NCBI GenBank assembly: GCA_006384855.1
Contig: VCJN01001321.1
Location: 62,001-126,000, forward strand
From: Tetraselmis striata
Lineage: Eukaryota > Chlorophyta > Chlorodendrophyceae > Chlorodendrales > Chlorodendraceae
DNA: 64,000 nt
Direction: 5' to 3'
The notes beneath the pieces are model-generated. The model was given only the letters and a program-made list of their open reading frames with translations, did no database searches and was not told where the DNA came from. Of this stretch, positions 12,303 to 26,205 are shown piece after piece (within the stretch, counting starts at the first letter, position 1; every line of letters begins with the position of its first letter). Position numbers and translations under genes: made by a program.

Positions 12303-15300
12303 ATGTCCGGAGGCTACCAACAACCAAGCGGCGGAAGGCGTGGTGGCCGAGGAGCTAGAGGCGGGCAAGGCGGCGGACGCGAAGGCGGTGGCGGCAGGTA
12401 AGAGGCGCTGTTGACAGCATCGGCAGCGGCACAACGAAGGAGATACATTCTGTAGTTAATGTCTACACTAACTTATGCCTTTCCTATTCCTCGGGTTTTT
12501 TTAACAGGATATGAGATGTTGCGTTAGTACTTAAGTCGACACCTCTGTACTGGCATCGGGTGGTCCGCGAGTTTTCGTCAGGGTTAGGCGCCCACGGGCG
12601 AGCGTGCGACTCTGAAACTTGGCGCCGGAGAGGGTCGGCCGGGAGGCCTTTCAGACCTGTGGCGGGCTGGCTAATGGGGCGCTATCGGCGCGGGCCCCGC
12701 GGTGCTGACGTTTCTCCTATTGTGCGACTGTGCTGAGCATTGTGAGCACGACTAGCAACACTTACACCCGACCTTCCTCTCTCGTTCGCATCAGTGCGGG
12801 TACTGGACCTCGTGCCTACCTGCTGGTGCTTTATTTGCTTCCATCTGCAACAGCACCAGGCGGACGAGATGTCGACTTCACCGGTCCTGGCGGCCAGACT
12901 ACTCGTGGTAGAGCAGCAGTATAATAGTAGATATGCCCAGCCAGCAGTAGACGCAGATGCGCAGATGAGCATATGCGTAGCTGGGGGGAGTAGTGATACA
13001 ACTACCTGTACTCGTACTATCCTTCGCGATGTATACGAGGCGGGGCTGCTTTCCAAGTGCGAGTAGGACCCCGGCGACGACGCCATATATCCTCGCGTAG
13101 CAGCCGTCGCAGTTCCACCCTCTCGTTAGTCCCAAGACTTTCACGGCACGGACAAGAGGCCGCTCACGCGGCTTGGCGCACGTAACGCTCGACCCCTCGG
13201 CCCTCAGCTGTATGGGTATGGGCTGATAACTGTCGACGGTGCTGCCAGAACGCGCCTGGCGCCCCCGCCCCCCGGCATGTTGCTGGGACCGAACCAACGT
13301 AAAGCGGTTTAAACGTTCACGGGGACAATTTGCATTTGTAACGTACGTTTTAACGTTGGCCTTCCCGTCCAGACTGCCCTGCACTGTCAGCCTCCCTTGG
13401 GCCCGCTGTCTCGGCTTCCATAGGTATACACAGCAAAGCCCTCTGACACTGATGTACATATAAAAAATCCTGGGTATCCTCCCACTACGCCGACCATGCA
13501 ATGACATGTTTGGGTTATCAGCAGCTGCACGGCAAAGCGCCTTTGTACCAAACGACACGCATGCCGACGTGGAGCACCTCCGCCAGTGCCGCCCGGCGAT
13601 GTGCGACCGAGTGGCTACTGCTACTGCTTCCACCGCGCGGCGCTTACACACACACACACACACACACAGAAATATATATATATATATATATGTATATATC
13701 CTGCCCGACCTGCCAGAGGTCAAATCTAGATGAAAATAAATCAAATGTTCTTTTAGGTTGCCTCTTAAGCGCCCGATTCGAGCCTTCCATACAATAAGGT
13801 TTTATATCGGTGCATCGGCACCCGTACTGGTATTGCTTTCGTAATATCTGAAATGCGAGTTTTAATGCATTGAAGAGACCGCTCGGCCTCAAAACGCACT
13901 ATACCGCCCTGTGACACCCCTTTCCATTTGGGTAAATTCACTTTCAGGCAGCACAAAAATACGTGCATGCGCAATTATTTATGTTTAATACACAATCTGT
14001 GTGCAGTGTTGTACATACATGCATCAACATATACATCCCCTGAACATACATATATCACGCGCCGGTTGCTTTGGCGGCCCCGCGGCATAGAAGGGCTGCT
14101 TTTGCCATGTTCCTGCTCCAAGTAATGGCCTGTACTCCCGGCGCCCTGCAGGGGCTACTCCGGTGGGCGCAGCCAGGCTGGCGGCGGCTATGACGGCGGC
14201 CGCGGGAGAGGACAAGGCGGCGGCGGAGGTGGAGGTGGCTACGACCGCGGCGGAAGGCGTGGCGGCGGTGACGGCGGACGTCGCGGGGGCCGTTCCTTTG
14301 GCGGAAGAGGGGGTGGGCGCGGCCCTGGCGGCCTCTCTGTTGCGGCTGCGGTGGCGCCCGAGTCAGGTGGGACTGACATCACCCCCTGCCCTCTCTCCGC
14401 TCCTGCCCTGGCTTCCCTCCCTCCAATCCCCTCCCTCTTTGATATGACCAGCAAATGTGTGGCAGTGGCCCTGACGTCCGCATCGCTGTGCCGCAGCCTT
14501 CCGTGCTGGCCTGCAGCAGAGGGTAGCCGGTGCCGTGGCGCGCGGGTACGAGCGTCCGGGTGCGTGCCTCGATCCCCCCCCCCCCCCCCCCCCCCCCTTG
14601 TTGCCAGGACTTCAATCCCTGATTGTGCCCTGATGCTACATCGGTATTTCCCTGGGCGTGCAGCTTCGGAGGAGCTCTCCCTTGCGGAGGCCCAGACCAC
14701 CCCGGTGCGCCCCTTCCCTCCGTGTTACTGTTCCCTATTTCCACAAGGCAAATGTGACCGCCATTGAGGCAACAAAATGCCGTTCCACCCAATTGCCTGA
14801 CGGGAGCAACGTATTGCTAGTCCAGAATGAAAGGCTGTAGCAGCTCCGACAACCCTATGAATGCAAGACAATAACTATCGAAACAACAAACTCGAAGTGA
14901 CATTATGTTAATGAAATAATCTGTGAAACTTTACGGTTCAGAACACCACCAGTTCACCACTTTTTGCGCACAGAGCGCGGTCAGCAGATATAAACCCCTA
15001 GATGCCACCGGCGCAGTCCTGCTCCGTCCTGAGGTACTGCAAGTTCCTTTCACAAGTTTGGTACTTCACACTACTACTATGGTGGCGGAGTTTTGACAAT
15101 GAATTTGAGATGTCGCCAGCGCCATCTCCCCCGCCCCCTATTGCAGTCTGCCGTCACCTCTCACACAACCACCCAGCTGACTTGTTCCTTGCCGGCATGT
15201 CCGTCCCTAATTGCCCCCCCCCCATCCACCACCACCGCCACCACATTCTGCCCTGCAGGTCACGCGCCTCCCGCTGCGCCCTGGTTATGGCACACTCGGC

Positions 15301-18300
15301 AGCCCCGTCACCGTGCTTGCCAACCACTTCATCCTCAACGTATGCCCCCCTACCACAGCCACATGCCCCCCCCTCCCCCCCCCCCACCCCCCCACCGGGC
15401 ACTGTTGCCTTATGTCGCCCTTACGCCTGCACATGCGCACCTGGGCCAGTGTGTGCCCACATTTACCGCAGCGGAATGGCCGCTGTATACTGTACCATGT
15501 AATTCCCGTTTGTCCCCCTTGCCCTTCCCAGAATCAGTTGTTTAGAACCAATGCATATGTCCTTCCGCGGTGTATTCGTAGTGTACAATGATGTGTTCAC
15601 AGTGATGTTTTATAGTCTACCCACTTTGCGGGTGATTGGGGGTGGGATTAAAACGTCAATAATGTGCGCAAATGCGCAGTGTGTTTTGCGTTATACTAAC
15701 GGCCCGCACTCTCCAACTCCCTCCGCCCCCGCCCTCATGTGACCATCCATTGTCACAAGTTTGACAAGGACGCCACCGACTTTGCCATTCATTACGACGT
15801 TGACATCCAGAACACCGTGGCTCAGGTCGGCCCATCTGGTGCGACCCCCCCCCCCCCCCCTTCCTTTATTTTTCTCCCTTGCACTCCCACTTCTTCCCTC
15901 CCTTTCTCTCTGGAATCGCAGCTCGAAGCCGTTCCCGGCTACGTTTCATGGCTGACCTGTCTGGCCAGGCGCTTTCCAACCAGCCGGCATAGGCTTGCTG
16001 TACGCACTGCCACTTCAGCGCGTTACTGGTCACGATGACTCGACAGCGCAACAGCTCCTTTGGTGTGCTGGTTTCTTGCATTACACAGATAGCTCCAGGG
16101 CTTCTCATTCAACAGGGTCTTCGCAGGCTGCGCTGTACTTCAGCACATTCTACACCACAGAAGCGTAGTGTCCACATCATAGTATTGATCACGTAATTAT
16201 CTGGTATTGTATGTACACGTGGAGGGCCAATGTTCGCTGAGAAACGCTCGTTCATGATAGTGGGCTGGCACGGTGTTCGCATCGATGCATGCACGCACCC
16301 AGCTGAATGATGTGTCTGAGCTGCCGAGCGTCCGCGCAGGCTTGAGGTGTTCCTCCCTTTGACTCACACGCACTATCTGGATTTTCCCATGTGTAGTCTT
16401 TGTTGAGCTGGTGCTGCCTCCCAACTCCATGCACTTGGGCGCACCAGGGCATAGTTTCATCCTGAATGCTTTATGAGTATCATAGACGTGCGCGCCTTGT
16501 GTTGAGGACAAGTATGTAGCTCCTGCCAATGTTGCAAGGCACCCCCCCCCCCCCCCCCCCCCTTCTCCTGGCACGGACGCAGGTGGTCGGCGCGGCGGCC
16601 GCGCTGCTGTGGCAGACCCGGGCGGCGCTTCACCTTCTGCGGCGGCGACCCGAGCGCAGAGGCCGCTGCCCTCGGAGATTGGCCGGGGCGTCATGGCTGC
16701 GGTGGGGCGCCTCCCGACTCCGGTTTACCTTTCCCTTCCAGCCCCTTCCCTGTGTCCTCAGGCAAGTTTTACTGACAATGGGGCGTTGCATTGCAGCTGG
16801 CCCAGCGCGATGGCTGGCCGGTGGGCTGGTGCTACGACGGCAAGAAGAACGTCTACACACCCGGCAAGTTCGCGCCTTTTGGCAACGGCGAGGTGTGCGA
16901 GTTCCGCGTGGCGCATGATGAGAAGGGCAATGGCCGCCCGTCCACCTTCCTCGTCCTCATCAAGAAGGTTGGCGTCATCAGCTTCAATGCGCTGCGCGCC
17001 TGGGTGCGCAGCGGGCAGGACAACGTGCCAGCTGACGCCTTTGTGGTGAGTCGCCAACTCTGCCAGCTTATCCACCTCGGCGGCATATCCAATCCGATCC
17101 TATTCGAGGAGAGACTTCGGGCGCCTGGTGCCTCATTTCTCTCATCGATTTGGCCAGAACTACTGCTGCAAGTATAACTCTGTGCCCTGTGTCTCCCCAG
17201 CCATTTTGAGTGTGGCTGGGTTGGAATCACTGTGGCTTTGTCTGCTGCGTTTTGACTCCTCTACTTCACATACTTGATCCAAAACAGTAGCGTGCCGCCT
17301 TTGCTTCGTCGGAGTGACCTATTCAGCCCTTGAAATTATGTGTAAACAACAGGGTTCGAGTTTGACAGCCTAGGTCGCAGGGTTTTAAAACCTGTTACTC
17401 AGTATTGCTCAGAATCGCCGGCAAATATCCGACAGATAGTGCATGAACCAATCGCAGCTCGGTGAGTGACATTCAACAGTGCGGCAGTGGCTAAGTCGAC
17501 CGCGCCCCTCGCAGGCGCTGGACATCGTTCTCCGCCACCGCGTGAGCATGATCCCAGACACCGTCTCTTTTGCGCGCGCCATCTTTGTCCCGCACGGGAG
17601 CACCACCTCCTCGCTCGGCGAAGGGGCGGATGTGTGGCTCGGCTACCAGCAGGCCAGCCGCCCCTGCCAGCGGGGCATCTCTATCGTCATCAACCAGGCA
17701 TTGCCCCTTCCTCCCCCTCCTAGCGCACCCATACATCCCATCTATAACATCTCAAAGCCGGAGAGATGAATGCCGCGCACATGTGGCTTCATCCGTGTAC
17801 CACATAGAGGAAGCACAGAGATTGATATACATATACATAAACAAATACGTGTACCCTCACTCCCAATGAGAGAGAGAACTCTTGCCAGAAAGCGCATACA
17901 TGCCCAGACTCAATGTTTGCTTCATCAGTGTATGAATATATCCGAAGTGGTTGTTTACTGCTGATTTATCGCTGATCCCTCAGGTCATCTCTCTGTCTCT
18001 CTTTTGTTGTTGTCATCGGTCGATCCCGCATGCACCGTCCGAGGGTGGATTTGGCTTGCCAGCCCCACAGCTGGTTGACTTGCGCGCACGCTGGTTTGGG
18101 CAGGCGGCCACAGCGTTTGTCCACTCGGGTCCGATACTGGAGCGCTACCAGGAGGCGGCCAGGCTGTCACAGCAGGACCTCCACAGCGAAATCAACCCCA
18201 GGGACTGGCGCTTCCGCGAGATCAAGAAGGCGCGCCTCCCCCCCATTAGATCCGCATGCAGTTGAAAGGGGGTGGGAGGGGGGTGCTCTGAGGGCGATGG

Positions 18301-21300
18301 GGGCAATGACGGCCTCCAATACTACTAGGCAGGTACGCTAAGCTGTACGCGGTTGCACAGACAGCGCCGGGCCAGTCGAATATGTTTTCTTAACCACATG
18401 CACTTGCTTTCCTGCATGGCAAAGGTACTTCATGGTGCGGCAGATTCTGCAAGTGCGTTCTACACACAGATCCCCCCTTCTCTCTCTATCACTTTCACCC
18501 GGGTACTGCAGTGGTATTCCATGCTTAGCTGTACGAACGCTGATATGACACGAGGTTTACACGTTTGCACCACTCCCCCCCCCCCCCCCCCCCTCTCCCC
18601 CCCCCCCCCCCCCTCCCCTACTTCCTGCCTGGGAGGCCTTTTTCTAGTGTTTTCCAGAACTAGAGTCACATTTGCCCTGGGAGGGAAATGCACCTCGCTG
18701 GCCGAGGGGCAGGCCTGCCTGTCCTCACTGATGAATCACATGAATCACATCTTGTCTGCGGGTGCGCAGGCGGTCAACGGCGTCAAGGTGGTGGTGAGCC
18801 ACCCCAACAAGCGCACCTACCGCGTGACCGGGCTATCCGATGTGCCGGCTCGCAATGACTTTTTTGATCATGACGAGCTGGGCCGGGTGCGCCCCCCTGC
18901 CCCCACTCGTTATTCTACTCCCCAAGCCCCGCTCTCTTTGGTCCCTATGCATCTTGTACCACTGTTTTGAGGGCGGCGTGCCCGAGTGCGGGATGCGTAC
19001 ATGCGCCCTTGCGAGTTGCCCGGTCTCATTACCAACAGTGTGTAGTGTTATCAGCCTCCGCGTCGGAGATGTTTCTACCATGGTGATATCCGCACGCCAT
19101 CCTTGATAATACACACATCCACAAATAATCTCCAGAAAGCAGATTGTCTACCTTCCACTCCGCCACTACAGATTTGAAGATCCTCCTTCTGCACCCAGGA
19201 TTGAGCCTGGGTCCCCGATAGTCCACATTTGTAGTGTTCCGACCTTTTGATACTCTAGTTCAGCGCCACAGCAAACTGCTGAGGCGCCCAAAGGTGCCTC
19301 CAGACTCGTTTCACGGTGATTTCGCGAGGCCTGCGCGAGATGGCTGCTGACTGAGCATTCCCTCCGTTGCTTGCCTGGTGGCAGATCACCGTGGAGGCCT
19401 ACTTTGCCAGGCAGCATGGCGTCAAGCTGCGCTACCCGATGCTCCCCTGCCTCAGGGTGGGCTCCAACGGGTATGCCGGTCCAGCGTGCGCAGCATGCCT
19501 CCCCGGTGTGACAGCCACCCGCCGACCAGTGTCAATAAACACTGCATTGATTTCGTGCTGCTCTCATGCAGTATGTGGCATACTCTTGACAAGCCAGAGG
19601 GGAATTCCTCGAGTGCTGTACGCGGTACCACTTGAAGCACGGTATGAAACAGAACGTTGTTTTATCTGCGGTAATGCATCCGTTGTTTGGGTGTTGCGCT
19701 AACGATACGCGAAAGCAAAGTACATGATAACCATTCGCTGGAGCGATGCTGTTGTGCTCCCAATTCCTCGCTGCTCGTTGCACTGCTCGTGGCGTAACAT
19801 GTACTTATTTCCTCAATCAATAAACGCCAAACCCACGCCCTGTCTGGCGTGCTGAACGGCCAGCGAATAAAATGGTGTGCCTGCTGATGCTCGTATACGA
19901 TTTGAACCGGCACACAAACGGGCCTCCCTACGCGCAGGTCCCGCATCCCGCCAGAGATCTGCACCGTCGTGGCCGGGCTGCGCGTCAAGAAGCTGTCGCC
20001 CAGGCAGACGCAGGAGATGATCAAGATCGCGGCCTGTCCGCCCGCCCAGAAGCAGCAGAGCATCCAACAGCAGGTGCGCCCCTGCGGCACTACTATAGCT
20101 CTGTGTTTTGTACAGATCTCGTTCTGCACAGATGTGCACATATGCACAACTGCTTGTTACGAAGAAAGTTACGCATTTGGCACTTGCCGTAAAATGGTTT
20201 CGAAACAGAAAGCCCCTTGTGATTTTTTTTGCCAAGCGTTATATTCTGTAAATGTATCTGTGGCTGGAATTTGCCCCTGACTTCTGTTGCTCTCTTCGCC
20301 TGCCGCAGGTGTCGCAGAACCTGAGGTTTGGCCTCGACCCCCAAGTGGGCGCTTTTGGCCTGACCGTGGCTCCCCAGATGGCGGAGGTGAGCCGCCCACG
20401 CGCGCAAGCATGCTACCTGCCTGCCAAATAATTCATCGGCAAGACATCACGGGCTTTGGACTGCATTGGCGTGTCATTGTGTATTTAACGTGGGGGCTTC
20501 CATCTGGCCGTGCCAGCATCTCAGTAGCGGTGCCTAGTCCACCCGTCCAACACCGGCACCGCCAGCAACCCGTGCTCGGTCTCGTCGACTACCTGCCTAC
20601 GGCTCCACCCTAGCAAGCCGCGCCACGTCCCAGTCCACCGCTGACCTCCCTCATGCGGACGATCTGACCTCTTTTTTTGCTGAATGTGTTCTCCTTCAAC
20701 AAATGCTCCGAAGGATCTAATACCATTTACTTCTGCTCCTAGTTAACGTTCTCTATGGGCCTAGAAAAACCGGACTGGCCTGATTTGCCAAAAGGTGGCA
20801 CTCTCCTTGCGTAGATTTGGCGTAGTTTGGCATCATTCTAAGAGTGTTTGGTACTCAATTTCCCCTCCCTCCACGGGAATGCGCCCGTCATGGCGCCGTT
20901 GAGAGCCACGAGCGGCAGTGGCATCTGACATGTTGCTCGACCCTGTTGCGCCGATCAGGTGAAGGCACGGGTGCTGGAGGCGCCAGTGCTGCAGTACCGC
21001 CAGCCCCCCACCATGCGCGTCAACGGCGGGAAGTGGAACCTCGTGAACTGCAAGTGCGCAACCTCCCGCGCATCTTGCATGGGCCCTTTGTGCATCGCTG
21101 GATTGTCGCCATGTTGCCTAATGAAGCCGCCACGCACTGATGTCTGCCTGCTTGGGCGCAGGTTTCTGGAGCCAGGCACCATCCGCTGCTGGGCCGTCAT
21201 GTGCTTTGTGCCGCGGGCGGAGTGCGGCCGGAGCATGGACGAAGGCCTCGGCGCCTTCATGACCCACTTTCAGCACAAGCTGGGCGCTATCGGCATCACA

Positions 21301-24300
21301 TGGGCCACCCAAGCCGCCATCACGCCCATGATGCAGTTCTGCGCGCGCCCCGGCGGCGCAAGGTAAAGACCCCCCCTGAGTGCGCAGTCCCTGGATGCGA
21401 TGCCGTTGTCCTCCAATATCTTATCTACTCTGCTCTATTGCCGGAGGTGGCGGTCAAGCAGCCTGACCACAGGTGATTGCGCGCCGCCAGGATGAATGAG
21501 GAGGTGGCATTTGAGATGACGCGCGTGAGCCAGTCAAGCCAAGCCAAGCACGGAAGGGTGCCCGACCTCATCCTGTGCATCATGCCATCCAAGGACACTG
21601 AGCTCTACAGGTTTGCCTGGCCTGCGGTGTGTTTGCATTCAATGATGGTGATGCCATAAGAACATGCGTAAACATCAACCCGCGCATCGAGCCTTGAGAG
21701 CTGTGCACGCACAGAAGCCACGAGGATCGTTGCATGTGTTATATTTTGCTGCCGGTCTATGCCTGGACACGCGTGCTCACTGTGCAGGGCCATCAAGATC
21801 GCCGGCGACCACCACCACGGCATCGTCACCCAGTGCCTTGTGGCAAGCAGCGCGGGGATCACCCGGGACCCCCGGGGCCAGGACCAGTACATCGCCAACG
21901 TGGCCATGAAAGTGAACGCCAAGCTGGGCGGCACCAATGTCACCATCCACCAGCAACGCTTCCCCCTTCTGGGTGCGCCCATCTCCGAACCACTCGGCCG
22001 ATGGTTATCATGCAGTATGCAACCTGTTGTTGCCAAGCCGCAAACTGCTCCTTGTGTCGTTTATCTTGTGCTACTTCAACATTATAGAAATACTGCAGAT
22101 GTGTGTAGGACATCCAACTGGTTGACCGCATTACCCGTGCGAGTACATCCAAGGAGAGAATCCTTAGGATTGGGGGATGCGTAACTCTTAACCCTGTGCC
22201 TCTTTAGTACTTCCAAGTGCATTGTGCGAATATAAGATCTGATCTCCCCCCCTCCTCTCGTCTGCCTCTCCTATCACCCAAGGCACCACCCCCTTCCAGT
22301 CCAAGCCCTTCATGGTCATCGGCGCGGATGTGAGCCACCCCACCGGGGCCGGCGCGCGCGCCAGCGCGCCCTCCATCGCCGCCGTCGTGGGCAGCCTGGA
22401 CATGCACTGCTCCAAGTACGCCGCCAAGATCATGATGCAGGTGGGGCGCCCCTTCCCCCTTTCCCCTCCGCCCAAGCTGCGCCCCCGGAGCGTGCTCTGC
22501 CTCACCCGCGCGCTCGTACAAGGCGAGTTTAGAAACTGACTATTGTCTTAGAGGTGTCTTTTTACACACATTACGTATAAGCCTGGTCATTGCGAAGGCA
22601 CTTTGACAGAGCGTTAACACTGGGCCATTGCGCATCGACTGGGTTTGTGCCTAGATCGAAATCTGTCCATTGTCCTTTCGCTATGAACCCATGTTCAAAA
22701 TTTGTCCGGATGGACGGTCCTCAGTAATCTGATTGCCTCAACATGAATCTATGCGCAATGACCGGGGGTTTCAGTCTCAAGTGCCATGCTCAAATGCTCG
22801 ATGAAACTGTGGATGGAGCAGCTTATTTCACATGTGTGCAGTACAGCTGGCTAATCTTGCCATGTGATGCTTTTGTGCACCCCGTAAAATTGCTTTCACA
22901 AAATGATACCTGCGGATAAAGCATGTAGTGTATGCATGGTATGGTGTATAAACAGTTTGTATCATCTGGGATGAGGTGTGGGGGTGCTCCTGGGGGTCGC
23001 CCGCGCTCCAGGGCGGTCCTTTCCCTATTCGCGATGCCCGCTTTGTACACCAAGATCCGCGGTTCTGCGCCCCAGCTCGCGAGATCACCTGATGGCTGTC
23101 TCGCCCGCACCCCACAGGACTCGCGCGTGGAGATCATTGCCGCCCTGGACGAAGCGGTCGCCGGTCTGCTGCTGGAGTTCTACAAGAAGACTGGCGGCAA
23201 GAAGCCGGAGCGGATCATCTTCTACCGCGACGGTGTGGCAGACGGCCAGTTCCAGCACGTGCTAGACCAGGTGGCCATGTCCCCCCCTGTGCCCATCCTT
23301 CCGGCATGTGTCATGCTTCCCCCCTGTGATTTTCCACCTCATGGCAGCTCATGCTCGCTCATTGTTCGTAGATATGGGCGGCTGAATCGCGTTCAGATGA
23401 ACATATGTATACTTGACGCGTTCAGTGGGGCGATAATGTGACATCTTACCAGAGTTCAATCCATACGGGTGCCGACGTATCTACAGGAAACCTTACTATA
23501 AGCCTCGCTTGCACGGTACCTACAAGAACATTCGCTGTGGTTCCGCTGCAGTTATGTCTACACGTGTCGACGCAGTAGCAAGAACGCTGCAAATAAGAAC
23601 ATGATATGCCTGCCAGAGGTCAAATGTAGACGAAACTATATAGGAGCTAAGTGAATCTTTTTACATGTTGCTACCATTTTGAGGTTTATGTTCGGGTTCG
23701 TAGAGGTGCGTCGGCATGAGTGGCTTTCACCTCTCATTTGGCAGGCAGGGCAGGTTCCGATTTGCAGTGTTCTAATGACCGCATCGGCACCCGTAGCCAG
23801 ACACGACCAATACCCTCCTCCTGTACGGCGAATACATACGCGTGCAGATGCATTTGCCGACGAAGATGTCCCAGAGCAAGGAGGCGCCAAGGCGCGTTGA
23901 TTATATTTCCGCATTGTTTATACCCTGGCCGAGTTTTCATACCATTTGATCAATTGTATTTATCCAGCGAGGGTTGTTTGGGAGGATACCTGGCCTTCAG
24001 AGGGCTGCACACTACGTAGTGGACCCTATCCGGGCTCTTGCCGCCGGGTCGTAAGACAGCTGTCCTGTTAAGCATCAAAGACTAAGCGGGAATAAAATCG
24101 TAAGGAAGCCGTCTCGAACTTCAAATTGGGAGGATCGTGGGAGCGCAGTACTGACCGGAGGTCTGCTGGCTCTGGGTGCGCAGGAGCTGCCGCTGCTGCG
24201 CAAGGCGTGCCGCGACGTGAGCGGCGACGACTACCAGCCGGACGTCACCTTTGTGGTGGTGCAGAAGCGGCACATGACCCGCCTGTTCCCCAAGACCCAG

Positions 24301-25730
24301 CAGGACGGCGACTTCAAGGTGCCGACCTCCGCCCGATGCCGGGGCCGACGAGTGGCGACGGCCCTTTCGTTTCAGCTTACGCTCCACACGCCACTCCTCA
24401 TACATCCATACTCGTCCATAACAGTGTCTTATTTCGATCCGCACCGGCGTCGCCCAGAGTGCCAGTCTTTATCCCAGCAAATGTCCGGTATCAGCCCCAC
24501 ACAAGCCAGCGATCAGAGTCGGCATGGTAGCGACTAACTGGCTGCACACCATTCGTGGTCGCCCTACCGTGGCGCGACCCGCACAGAACCGGACGGTCCC
24601 TTACAGTCCAGAATTACACACCCTATCACCGCACGTTGAGCATCAACACCTCCTTGCAATACACTTCCCGCGTGGTACATATGGGTAACAGAATGTGAAA
24701 TTACTGTTTGGTCACAATGTGCTGACTCGCCGCAGTTTCCCGCTCCGCCGAGCCGTTGCTCTTAGGGGCCGCCATGTTGCTGCACTCAGTGACTTACTAG
24801 CCGCTCGTCAGCCGACACCTCCTCAATGTCCGCTAGCGCCACATTGCCCGGCCCCGCTGGTCTCTATGCATGCGTAGATGCCGCTGGTGCCGCCGCGCTC
24901 CTCCTGGCGGTGGGTGGCGCCCCGCCATCCGTGAGCGACGGCTGACCTGTGGCGCTGATCGGCGCGCGCAGGGGAACCTCAAGCCTGGGACAGTCATCGA
25001 CACCGACATCTGCCACCCTCATGAGTTCGATTTCTTCCTCAACAGCCACGAAGGCATCCAGGTGCGGTGGGGTGCCAGGTCGCGAAGACTCGGGCGATTA
25101 AATACCGCAACCATGCTCATTTGGGTTTGCTACATGTTTGTGGTTTTAACCCCCCCCCCCCCCCCCCCTTTCCTCCTTCCGGGGGCGAGGAGAGGTAAAC
25201 AGTATTTGTTCGAAGATACAACAAAGTACGCCACGAATATGGCGCTGAATATCAGATTATATTTCGCGCATCCTTTGAGTTTTTTCGTGCCGCGCAGACC
25301 CAATTGAATGTTACGTGACTGACCACCAGTTGTTTGCGTAAGGCGCGTGTCTGTCATTTGTGCTGGTTGGCCCGCCTGCCCTGTGTGCCGGACGTCTGAC
25401 GGCCATGCATGCCTCTGCGGCTCTGCTGTGCAGGGGACCGTCCGCCCAGCGCACTACCACGTGCTGCTGGACGAGAACAAGTTCAGCGCGGACCAGCTGC
25501 AGCTGCTCACCCACCACCTGTGCTACCTCTACTGCCGCTGCACGCGCTCCGTGAGCATCGTGCAGCCGGCGTACTATGCGCACCTGGCCGCCGAGCGCGG
25601 CCGCATCCTGTGCAGCGCCTACGGGGACAGCGACAGCGACGCCGCGAGCACGGCGTCGGGGGGCACCGCCCCGGCGGCCACCTTCGAGGACGTCAACCCT
25701 CTGCTGTCTGGACGCATGTTCTTTGTTTGA
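12303..25730 (+). CDS. AGO: Argonaute protein (AGO/PIWI family), complete, 22 exons
   Basis: Small-RNA-guided silencing protein. Exons: 12303-12397, 14152-14366, 14664-14704, 15259-15339, 15760-15825, 16660-16701, 16797-17045, 17515-17697, 18104-18229, 18770-18886, 19385-19470, 19938-20073, 20309-20386, 20959-21053, 21162-21362, 21491-21610, 21788-21972, 22283-22440, 23118-23270, 24184-24318, 24972-25061, 25434-25730; they sum to 2,949 nt with all phases matching. Residues 1-105 are Gly/Arg-rich (RGG-like). The N domain has [13 protein letters not shown]; linker and PAZ follow (about 325-490, RTYRVTGL and [10 protein letters not shown]). MID and PIWI follow. The slicer tetrad is visible: D721 (GADVSHP), E763 (VEII), D796 (YRDGV) and His in AHYHVL (891/893), so cleavage activity is likely. 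It ends MFFV, near the usual family C-terminus. Introns 8 and 9 appear to use GC donors. The shortest exons (14664-14704, 16660-16701) are least certain. Confidence 0.95.
13647..13697. repeat. (CA)n-(TA)n microsatellite in Argonaute intron 1
   Basis: ACACAC repeats pass directly into ATATAT repeats. The tract abuts the left side of a CTACGGG-family element remnant. Confidence 0.85.
13701..13831 (+). mobile_element. CTACGGG-family inverted-repeat element, copy b (left end lost)
   Basis: CCTGCCAGAGGTCAAAT starts about 13,709, and the right end ATCGGCACCCGTA is at about 13,817-13,829. It lies in Argonaute intron 1. The left terminal repeat is missing where the TA microsatellite begins. Confidence 0.5.
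23558..23798 (+). mobile_element. CTACGGG-family inverted-repeat element, copy c (best preserved)
   Basis: This 241-bp element lies in the Argonaute intron between 23,270 and 24,184. The left arm starts CTACACGTGTCGACGC, continues through AAATAAGAAC and GCCTGCCAGAGGTCAAAT. The right arm read in reverse starts CTACGGGTGCCGATGC, continues through CATTAGAACACTGC and CCTGCCTGCCAAAT. The arms pair imperfectly over about 65 bases. It is too short for a transposase and so non-autonomous. Confidence 0.7.
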
Positions 25731-26205
25731 TTGTCTTTGACCGTTGTTGCCCCCCCCCCCCCCCCCCCCCCCCCGCGCCCCTGCGCCCATCAACCAAGAA
25801 AACCACTCCTTGGATGCCGTCCAAATGTGGAAAGCAACACTGACACAGCGCGATGCGATCTGTGTTTGTGCATGCGACGCATCTCCTTGTAGATGCAACT
25901 CGATGGGCTGCGTGTATCATGATGTAAGCTCAGCAATGTTTGATGCGTTTGTCAAGTACCTGCATGTGCTCATTGGATATTGTTGAAGGGTTCTCGTCGA
26001 AACCTGCACGGGCTTACAGAACAATATAACGAATGACGAAGCAGCTGATATGCCTGTTGCAATGAGCTGCCAGTGCGCATTCGCGCCACAATGAAACACC
26101 GGTACCGCCGGTACCCATGTACTACTGGTACTCGTTTTTTACTGGTTCCATTAAAACAAAACATAGGGATCGAGACAGACCCGCGAGGGCATAGGCTTAT
26201 CACCA

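Noticed and set aside
14496-14521. Possible extra 25-26 nt Argonaute exon (AFRAGLQQR)
   Set aside because: It would break the reading phase needed for exon 14,664-14,704 and adds nothing recognisable; the direct join 14,366 to 14,664 keeps frame.
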